NCBI GenBank assembly: GCA_030141605.1
Contig: JAQGDQ010000335.1
Span: 1-64,000, forward strand
Source of the DNA: Tubiluchus corallicola
Lineage: Eukaryota; Priapulida; Priapulimorpha; Priapulimorphida; Tubiluchidae
Length of the DNA: 64,000 bases
Direction of reading: 5' to 3'
In this document: piece after piece, positions 1 through 13,160 of the stretch
How the letters are laid out: each line of letters starts with the position of its first letter
Position numbering within the stretch: the stretch's first letter is position 1
Program-made: the position numbers and the translations under genes
Notes under the pieces: generated by a model
The model's database searches: none
What the model was told of the DNA's origin: nothing
Seen by the model: only the letters and a program-made list of their open reading frames with translations

Positions 1-950
1 AAAATATCTGAATTCATTAAGTGTAGTAAAATGGAGCTATTGAACGCAACATAAGGAGAACCTAGAATCTAGTACGGGAGAATGGTCACCATTCACCATT
101 TTTGTCAACAGAATAAGGCAGAATTTTAAATTACGTTCGTCAGTTTGAGCATCTCACGTCAAAAGATAATTTTTTGACAAATAAACTATACTAGATTTCG
201 ATCCCGCTGCAAGCATTAGCGTTAAGACCAACAGCTAAGTGTTAGGTCCCGGTTTGCACAGTACCAAACTACATAAAAAATGCGTGCTGTTGTGATCTGT
301 TATTTCGAGGAATGCCTGCAGTTATTTTTACTTAGGGAATCATTAGCAATGGAAAAGTCGCTGTGGCGTTCCCTGCTGGATCATCCCTACTCTATACTAG
401 AGCTTGAGTGTTAGGGAAGATAAGAGAACGTCCATTATGAGGACATTAATGCGTCATGTTCGAAGGAAAGTGGTGCTGTAGTTATCCCTGCCGTGGTGTG
501 ATATCAACTCAAGAGTTCATTTATTGGACAGTGTTATATTCTTGAGTGTACGGACAATGAGGGTTCTCATAAATCATTTTTATCCAAAGAACCTTCGCTG
601 AAGTTGTGTATTGGTTTTGAAGGCTTGAACTTGTCAGTATTTTGACTTGTGTTTGACGTCTGTTGCAACGTCATATGCAATTGGACGACAGCTTGATTCA
701 CTGTGCTTGACAAAACATTATATTAACGTAAATCACTTCGCAAAAAATTATCGTTACCAAAAATTAATCACATAGTTTCTTTATCATTATCACCTTTCTA
801 ACACTGACAGAACAGTCGTTGCAGCAACCGCTGCTCATGTTATGACCGTCTCCACAACTATCACCACCCCTACCCGCCATCATCATCATCGTCGATGTCG
901 CAGATATCATCGCCATGATCACTAATGCCACCATCGTCTTTACCATTTTC

Positions 951-952
<2 letters not shown>

Positions 953-1044
<92 letters not shown>

Positions 1045-1050
1045 TTCTCT
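953..1050. repeat. (CT)n microsatellite
   Basis: A pure CT run of about 80 bp passes into an imperfect CTTT-containing tail. The apparent Ser/Leu and Arg/Glu open frames over it are artefacts of the repeat. Confidence 0.98.
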
Positions 1051-2278
1051 TCCTCGCTTTGTTTCATCTTCCTCCTTTCGATTTCCCATTCCTCCCCCTT
1101 CAACTAAACAGTTCAAATCTAATCCACTTTGCTGCTGCCTAATTGATTAAACCTCGCAGCACCAGAGAAAGTTTCGTCCGCTCAACGCTTCCATGCTCCA
1201 CCGAGTGAATCCTGCAGCGAGTCAGTCACTGATTTCCTGATTAATAACATTAAAAGTTTCCGATGAGATTTTTCTGCTTGTCTTCACGTTGCTTGCTTTT
1301 GATGTCCGCACTCATTAGAGGACGAGTAACGTCTTGAGGTGATCAGTAATTTCTCGAAAGACCCATAATAAGTAAACCAGGTTTTACCTTAATTACCTGT
1401 AATGAAATTTAAACCTATTTGTGCCTATATCTCAAATAAAGTTCAATCGTCTTTTTGTATATAGTATAAAGTAAGAAAACAGTAATCACAGTAAATTATT
1501 CTTGAATAACTACAATGAGATACCGATGAAAACAGTCTTTCAATCTTTACATCGCCTACTTTTGCATGTAAATTACACACGTGCTCTGAAACCTCGCATC
1601 ATTAGACATTTTCTCCATCTGCTAAACGCAGCCTATGAAGAGAATGCCTTAATACCAACCAGTCTTCTCCATTCGATGAAAAATTTATGTGTGATTGATA
1701 CGTCCATGATTTAACTTCAGAAAGTTACCGTAATGTGTGTTTAATTCAAAACGCGTGTTCTACATGTAGTAGATATCGAAAGACTTCGTAACATAGTCAA
1801 CATGAATCAAGTGTCATCCAGCTCTATATTTGTAACAAATAGCCCGACTTGTGGGCCAGCATGACGGCTGACAGACTATTTTATAGCTCGTTGACGCCAA
1901 GAAATGGAGTGAATTAATCGCCCGCGTTACAATTACAAAAAGGCTCCTGGTAAACTACATAATAAATAAAAAACTGATCACCAAAACAACGAATGTACAA
2001 GCTAGTTTCAACGTTGTGCATGAGTCTTTTTCCTTTTATTTACTTATGTTTATTTACTTGTGTATATATATATATATGTTTACATAAATTTTGTGTTTAT
2101 ACTTTAATTAATTAGGCCTTTTGTTTATGTAGTTTTGCAGCTTCTAGATTTTTATAAATTGCATGTCTTTCTTTTAATATTTTACTTATGGCTAATGTTA
2201 TTTTGCTAGAAGAAGTAAAACGTAAAATAAAATAAATTAGTATAATTAACTTTAAATTCTTAATGTACCCTTATGATA

Positions 2279-2760
2279 ATTATTATTGATGATACAACAA
2301 CACAGACAATTGAATTTGATGCCAAACTTGAGGGAAAGGAAATGTGAAAAACTGAAATACAATCTGGATTTGAACCAGTGATGTTTTGCTTTCAAGGCAG
2401 ACTTCTTAGACCACTGGGCCAGTGTATTTTCTATTGATCAAGACAGTCAAAAGTTCATCCCACACAGCCGACCATTCAGCAGTTCCAGTTCAGACTGCTC
2501 ACATTAGACTAGAGTGATTGATACTAAAACTAATAGGTTAATTTTTTATATATTTTGATTAATTTTGAGCCTGCAATTTCCAACAATGAATTAGCTATTA
2601 TCATTTTATCATCAATATATTCACCAATGTCAAAATGTCAACCTAAATGTCATACAAATGGATAAAAACGCGGATTTTTTTCATCTCCGAATTCTCGGCC
2701 CTGAAATCTCTACTTGGCAAGCCCCATTGGAGCCGCAACTTCAAGTTTTGGATATAAGCA
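2279..2760 (-). repeat. SINE-like unit, left arm of a fold-back
   Basis: Read on the minus strand this segment has a tRNA-like head. A box-A-like motif (TGGTCTAAGAAG, complement of 2402-2413) is followed by a perfect pol III B box (GGTTCAAATCC, complement of 2366-2376). The same sequence, diverged, recurs in reverse orientation at about 3190-3720. The shared part extends well beyond the tRNA-like head, so the two arms are copies of one composite element. The outer limits are judged by eye. A pair of old tRNA-derived SINEs is the simplest reading. Confidence 0.65.
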
Positions 2761-3189
2761 CGCCTAGTGCTTTTACATAAACAGAACTCTTTTTGTTCCT
2801 AAAATAAATCAGCAATAACGACTGCACTGAAAGATATAGGTTATGCAGGTTCCCAACGAACTGTTTTTAGCTCTAAAAGCTTTTTTCCTCTCTTCGCATA
2901 ATATTTAAACGAACATCACCGTTTACATTCTCAGCGTCAGTACCAGCACGACATCATCCCTGTTCCTGTTTTTGCTACTCTAATCACATAAAACAGATAC
3001 CAGACATCGATGTTTATCAGCTCAAAGCGTAACATTAACCTCTTAAAGAAAACATGTCGTGAAACAGGATTGAAAAACTCTTGCTCTCGACGGGCTTGCT
3101 TATTGAAAATAACTTTCCCTCTTGCAAATATTTACGCCAGGCATCACATTTGATTCGCATAACGCATTGCTAACCCGAAAAATCCAAAA

Positions 3190-3720
3190 TTTGAAGGTGC
3201 GGCTCCAAAGGGTCTACAAGGCCCAGAGTTCAGAGAAGAAAAAAATCTTGTCTATTCGTATGACATTACGCTTAATATTTTACTAAACACAATCAGATCC
3301 ACTATTAATCAAATATTGATAATAAGATTAATTATGTACACACGAAAATTTCAGGCTCAATATTAATCAAAAATATACAAAAAATTAATCTAGTGGTTAG
3401 AATTACTCTAGTGTGAGTAATCTGATTTTAAAATGCTGAATGGCCAGTTGTATGGGATGAATTTGGACTGTCTTGATCAACAGAAAGTACTCTTGCCCAG
3501 TGGTCTAAGCAATCTAGCTTGTACTTTGGACTGTCTTGATCAATAGAAAGTACTGTGGATCAGTGGGCTGAGAAGTCTAGCTTGCAAGCAAAACATCCCT
3601 GGTTCAAATCTAGGCAGTATTTTATTTTTTGTTTGCATTTCCCATCCCCCAAGTTTGACATAATTAAGTCTGTATTTGATTCATCATTAATAATAATCTC
3701 GATATTAGGATTATAAAAAT
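3190..3720 (+). repeat. SINE-like unit, right arm of a fold-back
   Basis: On the plus strand there is a tRNA-like segment with an A-box-like motif at 3564-3575, an anticodon-arm-like stretch (CTTGCAAG) at 3581-3588, and a B box at 3601-3611 (GGTTCAAATCT). A second, partial head lies just upstream at about 3501-3526, because about 63 bp (3463-3526) is tandemly duplicated into 3527-3590. The arm is inverted relative to 2279-2760. Confidence 0.65.
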
Positions 3721-6700
3721 TCTATAATAGATTTGTCAATTAGAATAAATGTGTCATTTTCTTTCTGTTGATTATAATAATTGACGTTGTCAGCTGCATT
3801 TTAATCTTTTGCGCAAATGAGTAAAAATATCAAGAAATTGTTTGTAATAGCGCAGGCTTAAACCGAAACGAAAATTGTTTACAGGTGCAGACTTATAGTG
3901 TTACCCGGTGTCTAGAAGTTAAGTCCTGTGTAATCTTTTTACATTAGTAGGAACTAAAACCGCTTCTTTTACATTAGTAGGATGAAATCGACCTAAAAGG
4001 GAAAAACGGAATTTTAAAATATCCCCAAAAAACTTTCCGTAAAAAATTCTATTACTTAGCACTAGCTTTACCTGTTTGAAAGAATTATGTAACCAATTAT
4101 AAAAGAAAATTCTTAATAAATTAAAACTTAGAGCCGACTGTTTAAAGGTCACTCTATCGCCATTCAAGAGCGCACCACTGGCTCATTATAAAACACGTTA
4201 TAGATCCTATTGACGATATCATAAAATAATTTATACTTTTGCTTAGTGAGAGGAGATTGTGCTACGAATGCTCTCATTATTTTTCCAAGTTTTACGCATT
4301 GCTGTCTAAATTTGTTTCAAAAGGCCGTTAAAATGACTGCGCCTAACGGTTCGTCGCGAGAGTTCAAACTTAAAGTTTTATACAGCGTTACTGATATATA
4401 AAGCTCTGAATACAGTAAAACAGCGTGCAAGTGATACAAAATTTCAAGACAATCTTTTTTAATCTTCAAGGGTGTTTTCTTCGAACAAAAATCAGAACGA
4501 AAATCTCGCCCTCGCGCAACTGAAAATTTGTCAAATGAAGTAAAGTGCAAAATAGCTGAATAGCATTTTTATCTTCCGCAGGTTTTTGACTGATCTATTC
4601 ATGTACTTACTAACACTAATATTTTTCGCTTATTCAAAAAATTAACCCTGTTAGAACTAAAATACTTTTCAGTTGTTACTATCAGCAGCACGTAAGAGAA
4701 TATAAATCGTTTCCTGCTCTTTTCTTTTATTTTACAAAAATCCTATTAATACAAAAACTTCAGAAAACAGATTAGCAAATGCTTCAAGTCATTACGATAG
4801 AATCTTCTCAATTTTGCTGCGAAGGTTTTCGTGAGAGTTACACACATGTTTCTTCTTTGCTTTTCTCTCCTTTTCTCTCTTCATGACACTCATCCTGAAC
4901 CGGTGAATGATTGAAAACGACTTAAGAACTCAATGGATTCTCATAAATATTTACCACAGACGTCATTCATCTTTGCATATAAAAGCTTCATGGACGGATA
5001 CAAACTGACATGCAGATAAGACAAAATGTGGAAAAAATCTATGGAGGGGAAAAAGTACATTATTCACTTGACCAGTAGCTGTTTACATAAGAGCAGCCAG
5101 AATGTTTTCTTACGTAAAAAATTTCAGGAGAACTTCTTAACTTAGTGGTTAGGGAGAGAGGTGGGATCTTTCCATCGTTCTGGATCTTATGCTACATGAA
5201 TGTTCAAGTGTTTGGTCTAGAAACAAAATTTGTTGCTCTAATAATTTTGAAGAAACGAAAACTGTTTATTTACATACTGCGAAGCTTAACTCAAATAACT
5301 AAATGAACAAGACATGTGAAAATTGTGTTATATGAACTTTGAAGAAAGAAAACAGGCTGGTAGCTTGAACACATAAGCAATAAAAAAGGGTCAATCAAAC
5401 AAAGATGCTAAAATATTATTATTTCATGACTGGATGTAAATTGCAAACACTGAGTTTTGATCATATAAGATTGCATTGAATATATGTACAAAATTAAGAG
5501 AACAGTAAATGCTGAATTGTAGTTAGAATATGAATCATGCACTTGCAAAGATTTAATCCATTCACGAATTTTAGTGTTTAACGTTTTGTATACCATCGTT
5601 TTGTAAAGTGTGCTTGATGTAAATAAAAGGTTGAATAAAAAAACAAAAGTGTGAATAGCGAATAAATTAATGCACTGACAGGGAAACAGACGAACGAAAA
5701 AACGAGAACGGCGAATGAACGAAAATTTTTGCATAAAAAGGTTTATATGCGCCTGGTCCAACACCAAAGCCCCTGTAAAGAACCACAATCTATCCTGTTT
5801 GACGTTCTTTGGCGAAAAGGAGGAAAATGAAGCATTAATCGATGAAGAGGTCTAAAGAGATGGCCAAACTGATGCAACAATAATGCCTGATAGTGGTCGA
5901 TACTGGGAGATTTTTACATGTTTTATCGAGCCGAGCAAACACGTAAAGCGATTTTAGTTGTCACTAGGGTGAATTTGAACAGAGAGACTGTTTCAGGAAT
6001 GTGTGGCTGTCACTGTGATTAATTTGCATAGTGAGAGAATATTCACACACGTTTTGAGCAGGTGTATAAAAACGTACGACTAAACATAATGCAATACAAT
6101 TGTTATACGATTATTATAGACTTTTACACTGTCATTCTCGAGTTTGTTATTGACGAAGGACCGCGTAGACGCCGACGAAAATGACAGCGAAATTTGAATG
6201 TCATTCAAGTTTGACGAATCAAGCCCGGTCTCCAGAATGAACAGCCAATAATAGTGGGCGATGGCGACTCAGCTAGAACAACCCTTTCTACTGGGTGCGT
6301 AAACAGCACGCTGTTATTAAACAACGAATTATTAACCAATAGCGACTGCATAAATTATATTTTGCAAGTGCATGAGTGCAAAAAATTCATTCAGTAATGA
6401 TACGTAAGTTTTATAGATTTGCACAGCCACTTGCCCTCGTACTGCAGCGATTAACATTCAAAAGCGTAGCCATGGTGCTTTGACAATTATTCTATTATTC
6501 AGTTATTCCATTATTTAGAGGTAAAAATTCATCCAACAATCACTTGGTGTTATCCAAATATAATTTAAAAATTCAATCGCACTTCTGCCTTTAATTCCCG
6601 AAATATTTGATGATGACGTCTTCCTCTTATGGCTTTGTCGAAGTTCCGTTTTCTTTTGTTTCGCTTTCCATTTGCAGCACATGCTAAAACAAATCGTTTT

Positions 6701-7208
6701 CAAGCAAGGCGTTTTGGCGCCATTTCAGAAATGAAGAGAAGTTAGAGAACACCCCCTGAACAAATACTTATGTGCAAAGTAACAGTCAGTGAAAAAAATT
6801 ATGCTGACAGAGTTCACTATATTTTGAATGCCATTCTTTTGAAGGACCATGAGGATTAGGCGTTAGACAACCGAAATCTTGGGCAAAAAGGGTACTGAGG
6901 GAACAAAGAACATTTTACTCATACAACATACGTTAGGCTATGAAGTATAATAAGTATTATTACATTTATATTTATATTACTAAAAGCTTCTATATTTGGT
7001 GTTTGTGAGACTTACAAAAATCGCTTAAGTTTATAAGTAAATCACTTTTCATCGGTTCTCTGCGTATTCTGCGTATGTAACGTAAACTTATTAAGTTTAT
7101 TACATCGGTTGATCACGTTTTAAGTATATTCTACACTCAGCCACGTAAATGCATGATTTTGTACTGTAAGATTTCAATTACTGACTTTGTTGGGACAGGA
7201 AACTTAAT

Positions 7209-7412
7209 TACAAACAGACAAACGCACATTCAAACAAACAGCAGACAGACGGACAGACAGACAGACAGACAGACTGACTGACTGACTGACTGACTGACTG
7301 ACAGGCTGGCTGGCTGACTGACTGACTGACTAACAGGCAGACAAACAAACAGACAGATACACAGACAGACAGATTGACACACAGACAGACAGACAGGCAA
7401 ATAAACAAACAA
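7209..7412. repeat. (ACAG)n/(ACTG)n tetranucleotide microsatellite
   Basis: Interleaved GACA and GACT/GGCT tetranucleotide units. The Ser/Val/Cys-rich reading frames over it are repeat artefacts. Confidence 0.95.
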
Positions 7413-10400
7413 AGACCCTAAAATAAAACTACTGACTGTCGGCTAATCTTCACAAAACAATAACGCTAATGTATGTCAAAAGTGTGCTCCAAAAACTCTT
7501 TATTTTATAAGCCATGTCTGATCATGAGAATGCGTACCTTGGACGAGCATTTTCACTTTTCAGCCTATTCTTTATTGCTCGAAGTTTTGACAAAGATTTT
7601 TACAAAGTTTTGACTTTAAGACAAAGAATGTCGGAACGATATGCGATAGTTATTAGACGGAATACCTTGACTGTATGCACTACCATCTTCTAGCGAGTAC
7701 TGTTTCTACTGCCATTTTGGAATGCGAGTTTTACTGAAGCAGGCAAAAAGGTGCTAACGTGCTTCATAGTTTATGTCATTATTTGCAATAGGCTGATAGC
7801 CTTTCACTATAGAAAAACGCTTTGCTTTTTTGACGTTTTGATCAATCATGACAAATAAATGCAGCATCGGTTACGCCGTCTAGCGTGACCTAGTAGCGGA
7901 TAAACAAACAATGGTTAATGGCATGCTGCTAACTGCACAAACACAGCTTCTCTGTTGTTTAACAAACACAGATTCATACATTGTTTATTAAGTTCTTTGG
8001 GTCTCCTGTAATAGGATAGCGACGTTATATTGCTTGCATTACCTTTAGTTGCCTAAAACACCATTAATGAGCCTTATTTGACGGTTGACATTTACGTTGG
8101 AGTAAAAACATTTTCTCGTTAATCAACATTTGGTCGCCCATGTTGAATAACTGAATTAGCAAGTTTGTTATGGTTGCATAGCAATTTAGAACTGAAATGT
8201 TGTACTATACTTTAATGCGTACCTTTGCTAAGGTACTACCATTTATCTTGAAAACAGCAAAATATTTCAGCGACAAGAATAACAACAACTACGACGATGG
8301 CGACTCAACATTAACAATAATAAGACCAGCATAATGACAACAGGTAACAACTACTCTTAAAGATAATTGGTAAGAGAGCTATTTTACTAGGCGAATATAC
8401 ACAGAACTGTGCTGATTGGCAATTAATCTTATTTGCTGGAAACATCCCTGGGGAAATTATTCACATGGAAAGTTAAACGTGAAACGTAAGACATCAAGTA
8501 AAACTCATTCAACAAATACCTCGTGGACAGAGTCTAATCCCATGTCCAACGGAAAACAAGAACTTTAATGACCATAGACAATTATAATGTTACTGTCTGT
8601 CACTTAACAATAAGACCGAAACAAGCGAAAAACAAATCGTATTAACATTTTTGGGTCACTCGGTTACGAGCAACCTTATAAGCAGATCTGTTTCACTGTT
8701 TCGCACTTATTTCCCCGTTCTCGTTGTTTATGTAATAAGTTTTATCGGGCGTTTATAGTGGGACGTCACATTAGAGTTACTTCGTATTCTAAATGTTTAC
8801 GATAAAACGGATTTGGTGGCTATGCTAAATCGTGTTCTAAATATACATATATTCACGAAAGGGTTGCTATGGTGACGGTAAATGGTGTTTAAACGACGCA
8901 ATTGGACAGAAAAAACTCAATAAACGAGTTACCCCATGCTTCACATTCCGCACTAGAAATAAATGTCCAATTGCATTTTTCACACCAAGTCAGATAGGAA
9001 TGTTATATCCAGGGTTTACATATCTCAGTGATATACGTGCTACACAAGCTTCTGTTGTTTGGTTGACAAACTGAGCATAACGAATTTTGATTAATAGTAG
9101 ATCATCATAGATTTTCCGCGGAGGATGCCTCAGGAAATTCCAGGCGCCATTCTGACTTATCTCCACATAAGTTCACATAACTAGCATATTTCATGCACTC
9201 TTATAATGTAAATTTATTCATTTACTTATTTATTTATTTGTTAATTATATATATAATTATTCATCCATTCATTCACTCATTTTTCATTCGTTCCTTCATT
9301 CATTTGTCAGGTAATCAGACTATTAAAAGTTCCATATTTACAATGTGAGTAAAATAAAATGCGAATTAAAATTGAAAGTTAGTGTAAATTGATATGGTAT
9401 AGAAAAAATAAATAAAAATAGTGCATTTGAAAAAAATCACACGTTTAGCTAGCATACATCGTACCTTGCAAGTATCTTTCCCAAAATGTGACATAATTAT
9501 TTTGAAACATACCTTTGAACACTGTTAATGAACTTTATTAGAAGTCGGTGATTACAATTTATGATTCTAGAAAGTAAACTATAATGAGATCAAGAATCTC
9601 ATGCTACCATGCTTCATTGGGTGTCAAGACTTAACCGGACCCTCATCATGGCGCCCGAATGGCCAGAATGTTACCTAACCTTGTTACCAACAGCGGCAGC
9701 ATACTCGCCCTAAGCTGATTAGACAGCCCTGTTATGGCAAAATAGAGGAACAGCTAACATCCTGGCTTTTGGAGTCTAGTTAAACTTTGAAACCCGAAGA
9801 AGCATAGTAACTACTGATAACCGCTTGCTTAAACGCAGAGATTATTGGGAATTAAATTTTTCACCTGAGCGATGTTTCACGCATATTATAAGATCTTCTA
9901 TATAAAAAAGATATGACCGTGAAAAAAGTGCGGTAAAGACAAGTCAATATACATCGTGTCGCAAATTGAGCAAATTTTGAAGACAATCATTGCAGCTAAC
10001 CGCGAGTTTATCCATAAAAGACCTATCAACATTTATACATAAAGAGTGACAATAAATGTTGCCACAATATGACTTACCATCATGTGAACAATTAGCGAAA
10101 TGGCAAATTAAGCTGCTAACACGCACAAAAAAGAGCTGCATTTGATATTTTTCTCTTGCGACAATAGGGATGCTATTCCCGTGTAATATACCTGACCATG
10201 ATATACATGTTTGAGTTTCTTAGGCAAAAAATACAAACATTTTGATTTACCGAATTATAGGCTATATATTTATCTGCAGCAAGTAAAGCACAAACGCCTA
10301 GCAATGATCGTAAAGTTGCAATAGCAGCAGCAAAAAAACGAGACAAATATGCAAAGATAATGACATAACGAACCCTGCTGTGCAAAATACTTCTGTTACA

Positions 10401-12370
10401 TCAGTTTTGTTTTCTTTCAAACTTTGGAAAAAAGACTGTAACCACACAGTAACACCCACCTTAGTGTTATAAGCATAATAAATTATCAACAACATATTGA
10501 AGGTTTCCCACTGAAATACATTTTTGTCATTGAAGGTATTTTTAACTTTAGAACAAGAGAAACAATTGTATAATTCCTAATAATTTACAATATTGGTATA
10601 TGAAACTTAATAGGCGCGTGTAAATATATTCTGAGAAACATCTAAAAGATAATGATTACCTTCGCAACATTGAGCGTCCATGCAAATGATGAATCGACTG
10701 GACAGGATTTCCTCGTGAAATCCAACACAATAGAGCAAAACGGATTTGCTCTACTAACTAGATAGTGCCTCAGTACATTTGCTCAACAGGATAGACAATG
10801 TTTGCCTACCGGAGAAAACTAATTCTTCCAAGTTCTTTTGGTTAATATTTGAGTGAGTTGCGCAAACTGAAAAACGGCACGTAAGTAAATCAAGGGCATG
10901 AAGGAGAAAAAAGTCCTTCAAACAACGACGCTACATTGACGACTTGTTCGCTGGCTGTGATTGAGGGTATAGGCAACCATTCGGCATAGGGGTGATGCAG
11001 GAGGGATTTGCACGTTACTCGGCGCATGTACAAAATTTATACGCAGACCATAGAGCCTTTAGAGCAGCATATAGTATCTAACAGACGTAATGTCAGGAGA
11101 TGCATGTTTACTTACTGCAAGAACACTTCAACGGCCCGTGTAAATGACATCATTATTTTCCCAAAATTAAAAAAAATGAAAATGAAAACACAGTGAACTG
11201 ATAAACAAAAACATCTCAACATACAAATTTCATGACATTCAGCCATGAAATAATTTTGAAGCCGCGGTAAGAGAGATTTTGCTGTTGATTATTTTCAGCA
11301 ATTTGTGAAGTGAGATAAAGTCAACAATCCAATGTCGGCGATGTCATTTCGACCTTCCAGAGCCAAACTGAATAAGAAACTGGGACAGCTTGTCAAGCGT
11401 AACTACAAAGACAGAGATGGTATCTCAAAATGACCTGCATTCCAACTGAATCCTTTGAAAGTCGTTTTGCATGGCGAAGGCGATGGTTTTGAACAATTTG
11501 GAAGGGCGGAACACCGAGCGCCTTTTGTTAGTCACCAGAAGGAAAAAAACAAATACAAAGAGGACAGGATAATGAGAATTTCCAATTACAATTTTAATGT
11601 TATAAATTTGGTATGGGATGCGAGTCCAATGTCATATTACCTAGGCTCTTCAAGTAGCGCTGGCTTAGTACGCTATGAGTAACTTATTATATCAGTCCTG
11701 TTGGCACAACGAACATCTGTTATTCTGCAAACGTTCATAACGTTTATAATTTGTATTCTGGAAACTAATATTATACGTATATTTAGTTAATTATAACAAA
11801 CGTAATATTTTCAACGAAATTAACTAATTTGTTTATAATTTTTATAACAAATTCCAAAATGCTTTTCATTTAAATTAATATTTAAAGAAATACAATTGAA
11901 AATCATAGAGTGTTATTAAAAATTATGACAGATTTCTCGTTTGCCTGTTACCATTTTCTTTTTCATTGAAATATTTACACTTATGCATGTAATCTAAAAA
12001 AGGAACCAGAAACTGCATCAGATTGAAAAGTCCTGTTAACAGGCGCAATAAACTGACTATAAATCTATGTGTTGCTTTTGATATGGAAATTAAGCTTTAA
12101 AGCAAAACCGGACCCATTCTTAAACTGTAGGTCAAAACAATCTACTCATTAAAATATCGGAGGGAAACATACTATTTTTTCAAAAATGACTTACGTGAAA
12201 GAATTATTGCCGCACAAACACAATTTCGTGTTCCCGCCACTAGTTTTCGCTTTTACATGTATTACGCCATTCGCTAGTTAGACGGGCACTAGCGCCTGCA
12301 TTTCGGAAACGCATTAAACAAAAACAGGTGCTGTACCTCTCCGTTCAGATGTGTAAGTTTCTGACGAACT

Positions 12371-12413
12371 ATGCACGTTCGACAGCACATGCGTGAGCAC
12401 GTTCGACAGCACA
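12371..12413. repeat. Short tandem duplication
   Basis: The 17-base string GCACGTTCGACAGCACA occurs twice, about 25 bp apart. This is a small local duplication with no visible function. Confidence 0.85.
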
Positions 12414-13109
12414 TTTGAAATTAGAATTTTTGTTTTAAAACATGCCTAGCTTTAGTACAACACACTGAATATCTTACAATTTTCTGTACTTCAATTTTCG
12501 CTTTCGCAAACACGTGCAACACGCTCGTAGAATATTTTTGCTGTTGAAAATTATGTTAGTTTGTGATGTCATCAATAGTTGGGCTCGCCCGTCGTTAATT
12601 AAGTGCTTAATCTATTATTTAATTATCAGAAACGCACTTGCAATATTAGTCTTGTTAAAATGTATACTTTTTATCGGATTTGAAAACGGGGTAGTATATG
12701 AAAAATCACCCTGTCGCCCTTTAAGTAACAAGCATGCCACGTCCAGTTTTCACTATAAACATCGGTAGCTCATGACCCCTACGTACAAACAAAAAAGCGG
12801 TTAGCAAATCAGTTAGCAAGCTGATCGCATGTTTTTATCCAACGATCGCATGCCTGAAATCCAGAGTCAACAAATACTACAAACCGGCCACGGTACAATC
12901 AGCCACAGATTTAGTTAAAATGTAAACAAATAAACAAACGCGTTATACTGCTGTAAGCAATTAACTAGAGTTACTGCATAATCTAATATACAGAGTAACC
13001 GCAAGTTATGGCTTCTTAATTCCGTTACAAATCACAATGCCCTGCACAGTATTAAAAAATATTGCACCTCTTGAGTTCAGTAGGCTATAAACTTCAATTT
13101 ACAATTCGA

Positions 13110-13111
<2 letters not shown>

Positions 13112-13153
<42 letters not shown>

Positions 13154-13160
13154 CTCTCAA
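13112..13160. repeat. (TC)n microsatellite
   Basis: A run of TC dinucleotides with a short TTTC tail. Confidence 0.95.

Noticed and set aside
870-1142. Ser/Leu- and Arg/Glu-repeat open frames
   Set aside because: They are reading frames through the (CT)n microsatellite, with no coding signal on either side.
5408-5788. 126-aa minus-strand open frame
   Set aside because: It is hydrophobic with no recognisable motif or splice context, and AT-rich DNA yields such frames by chance.
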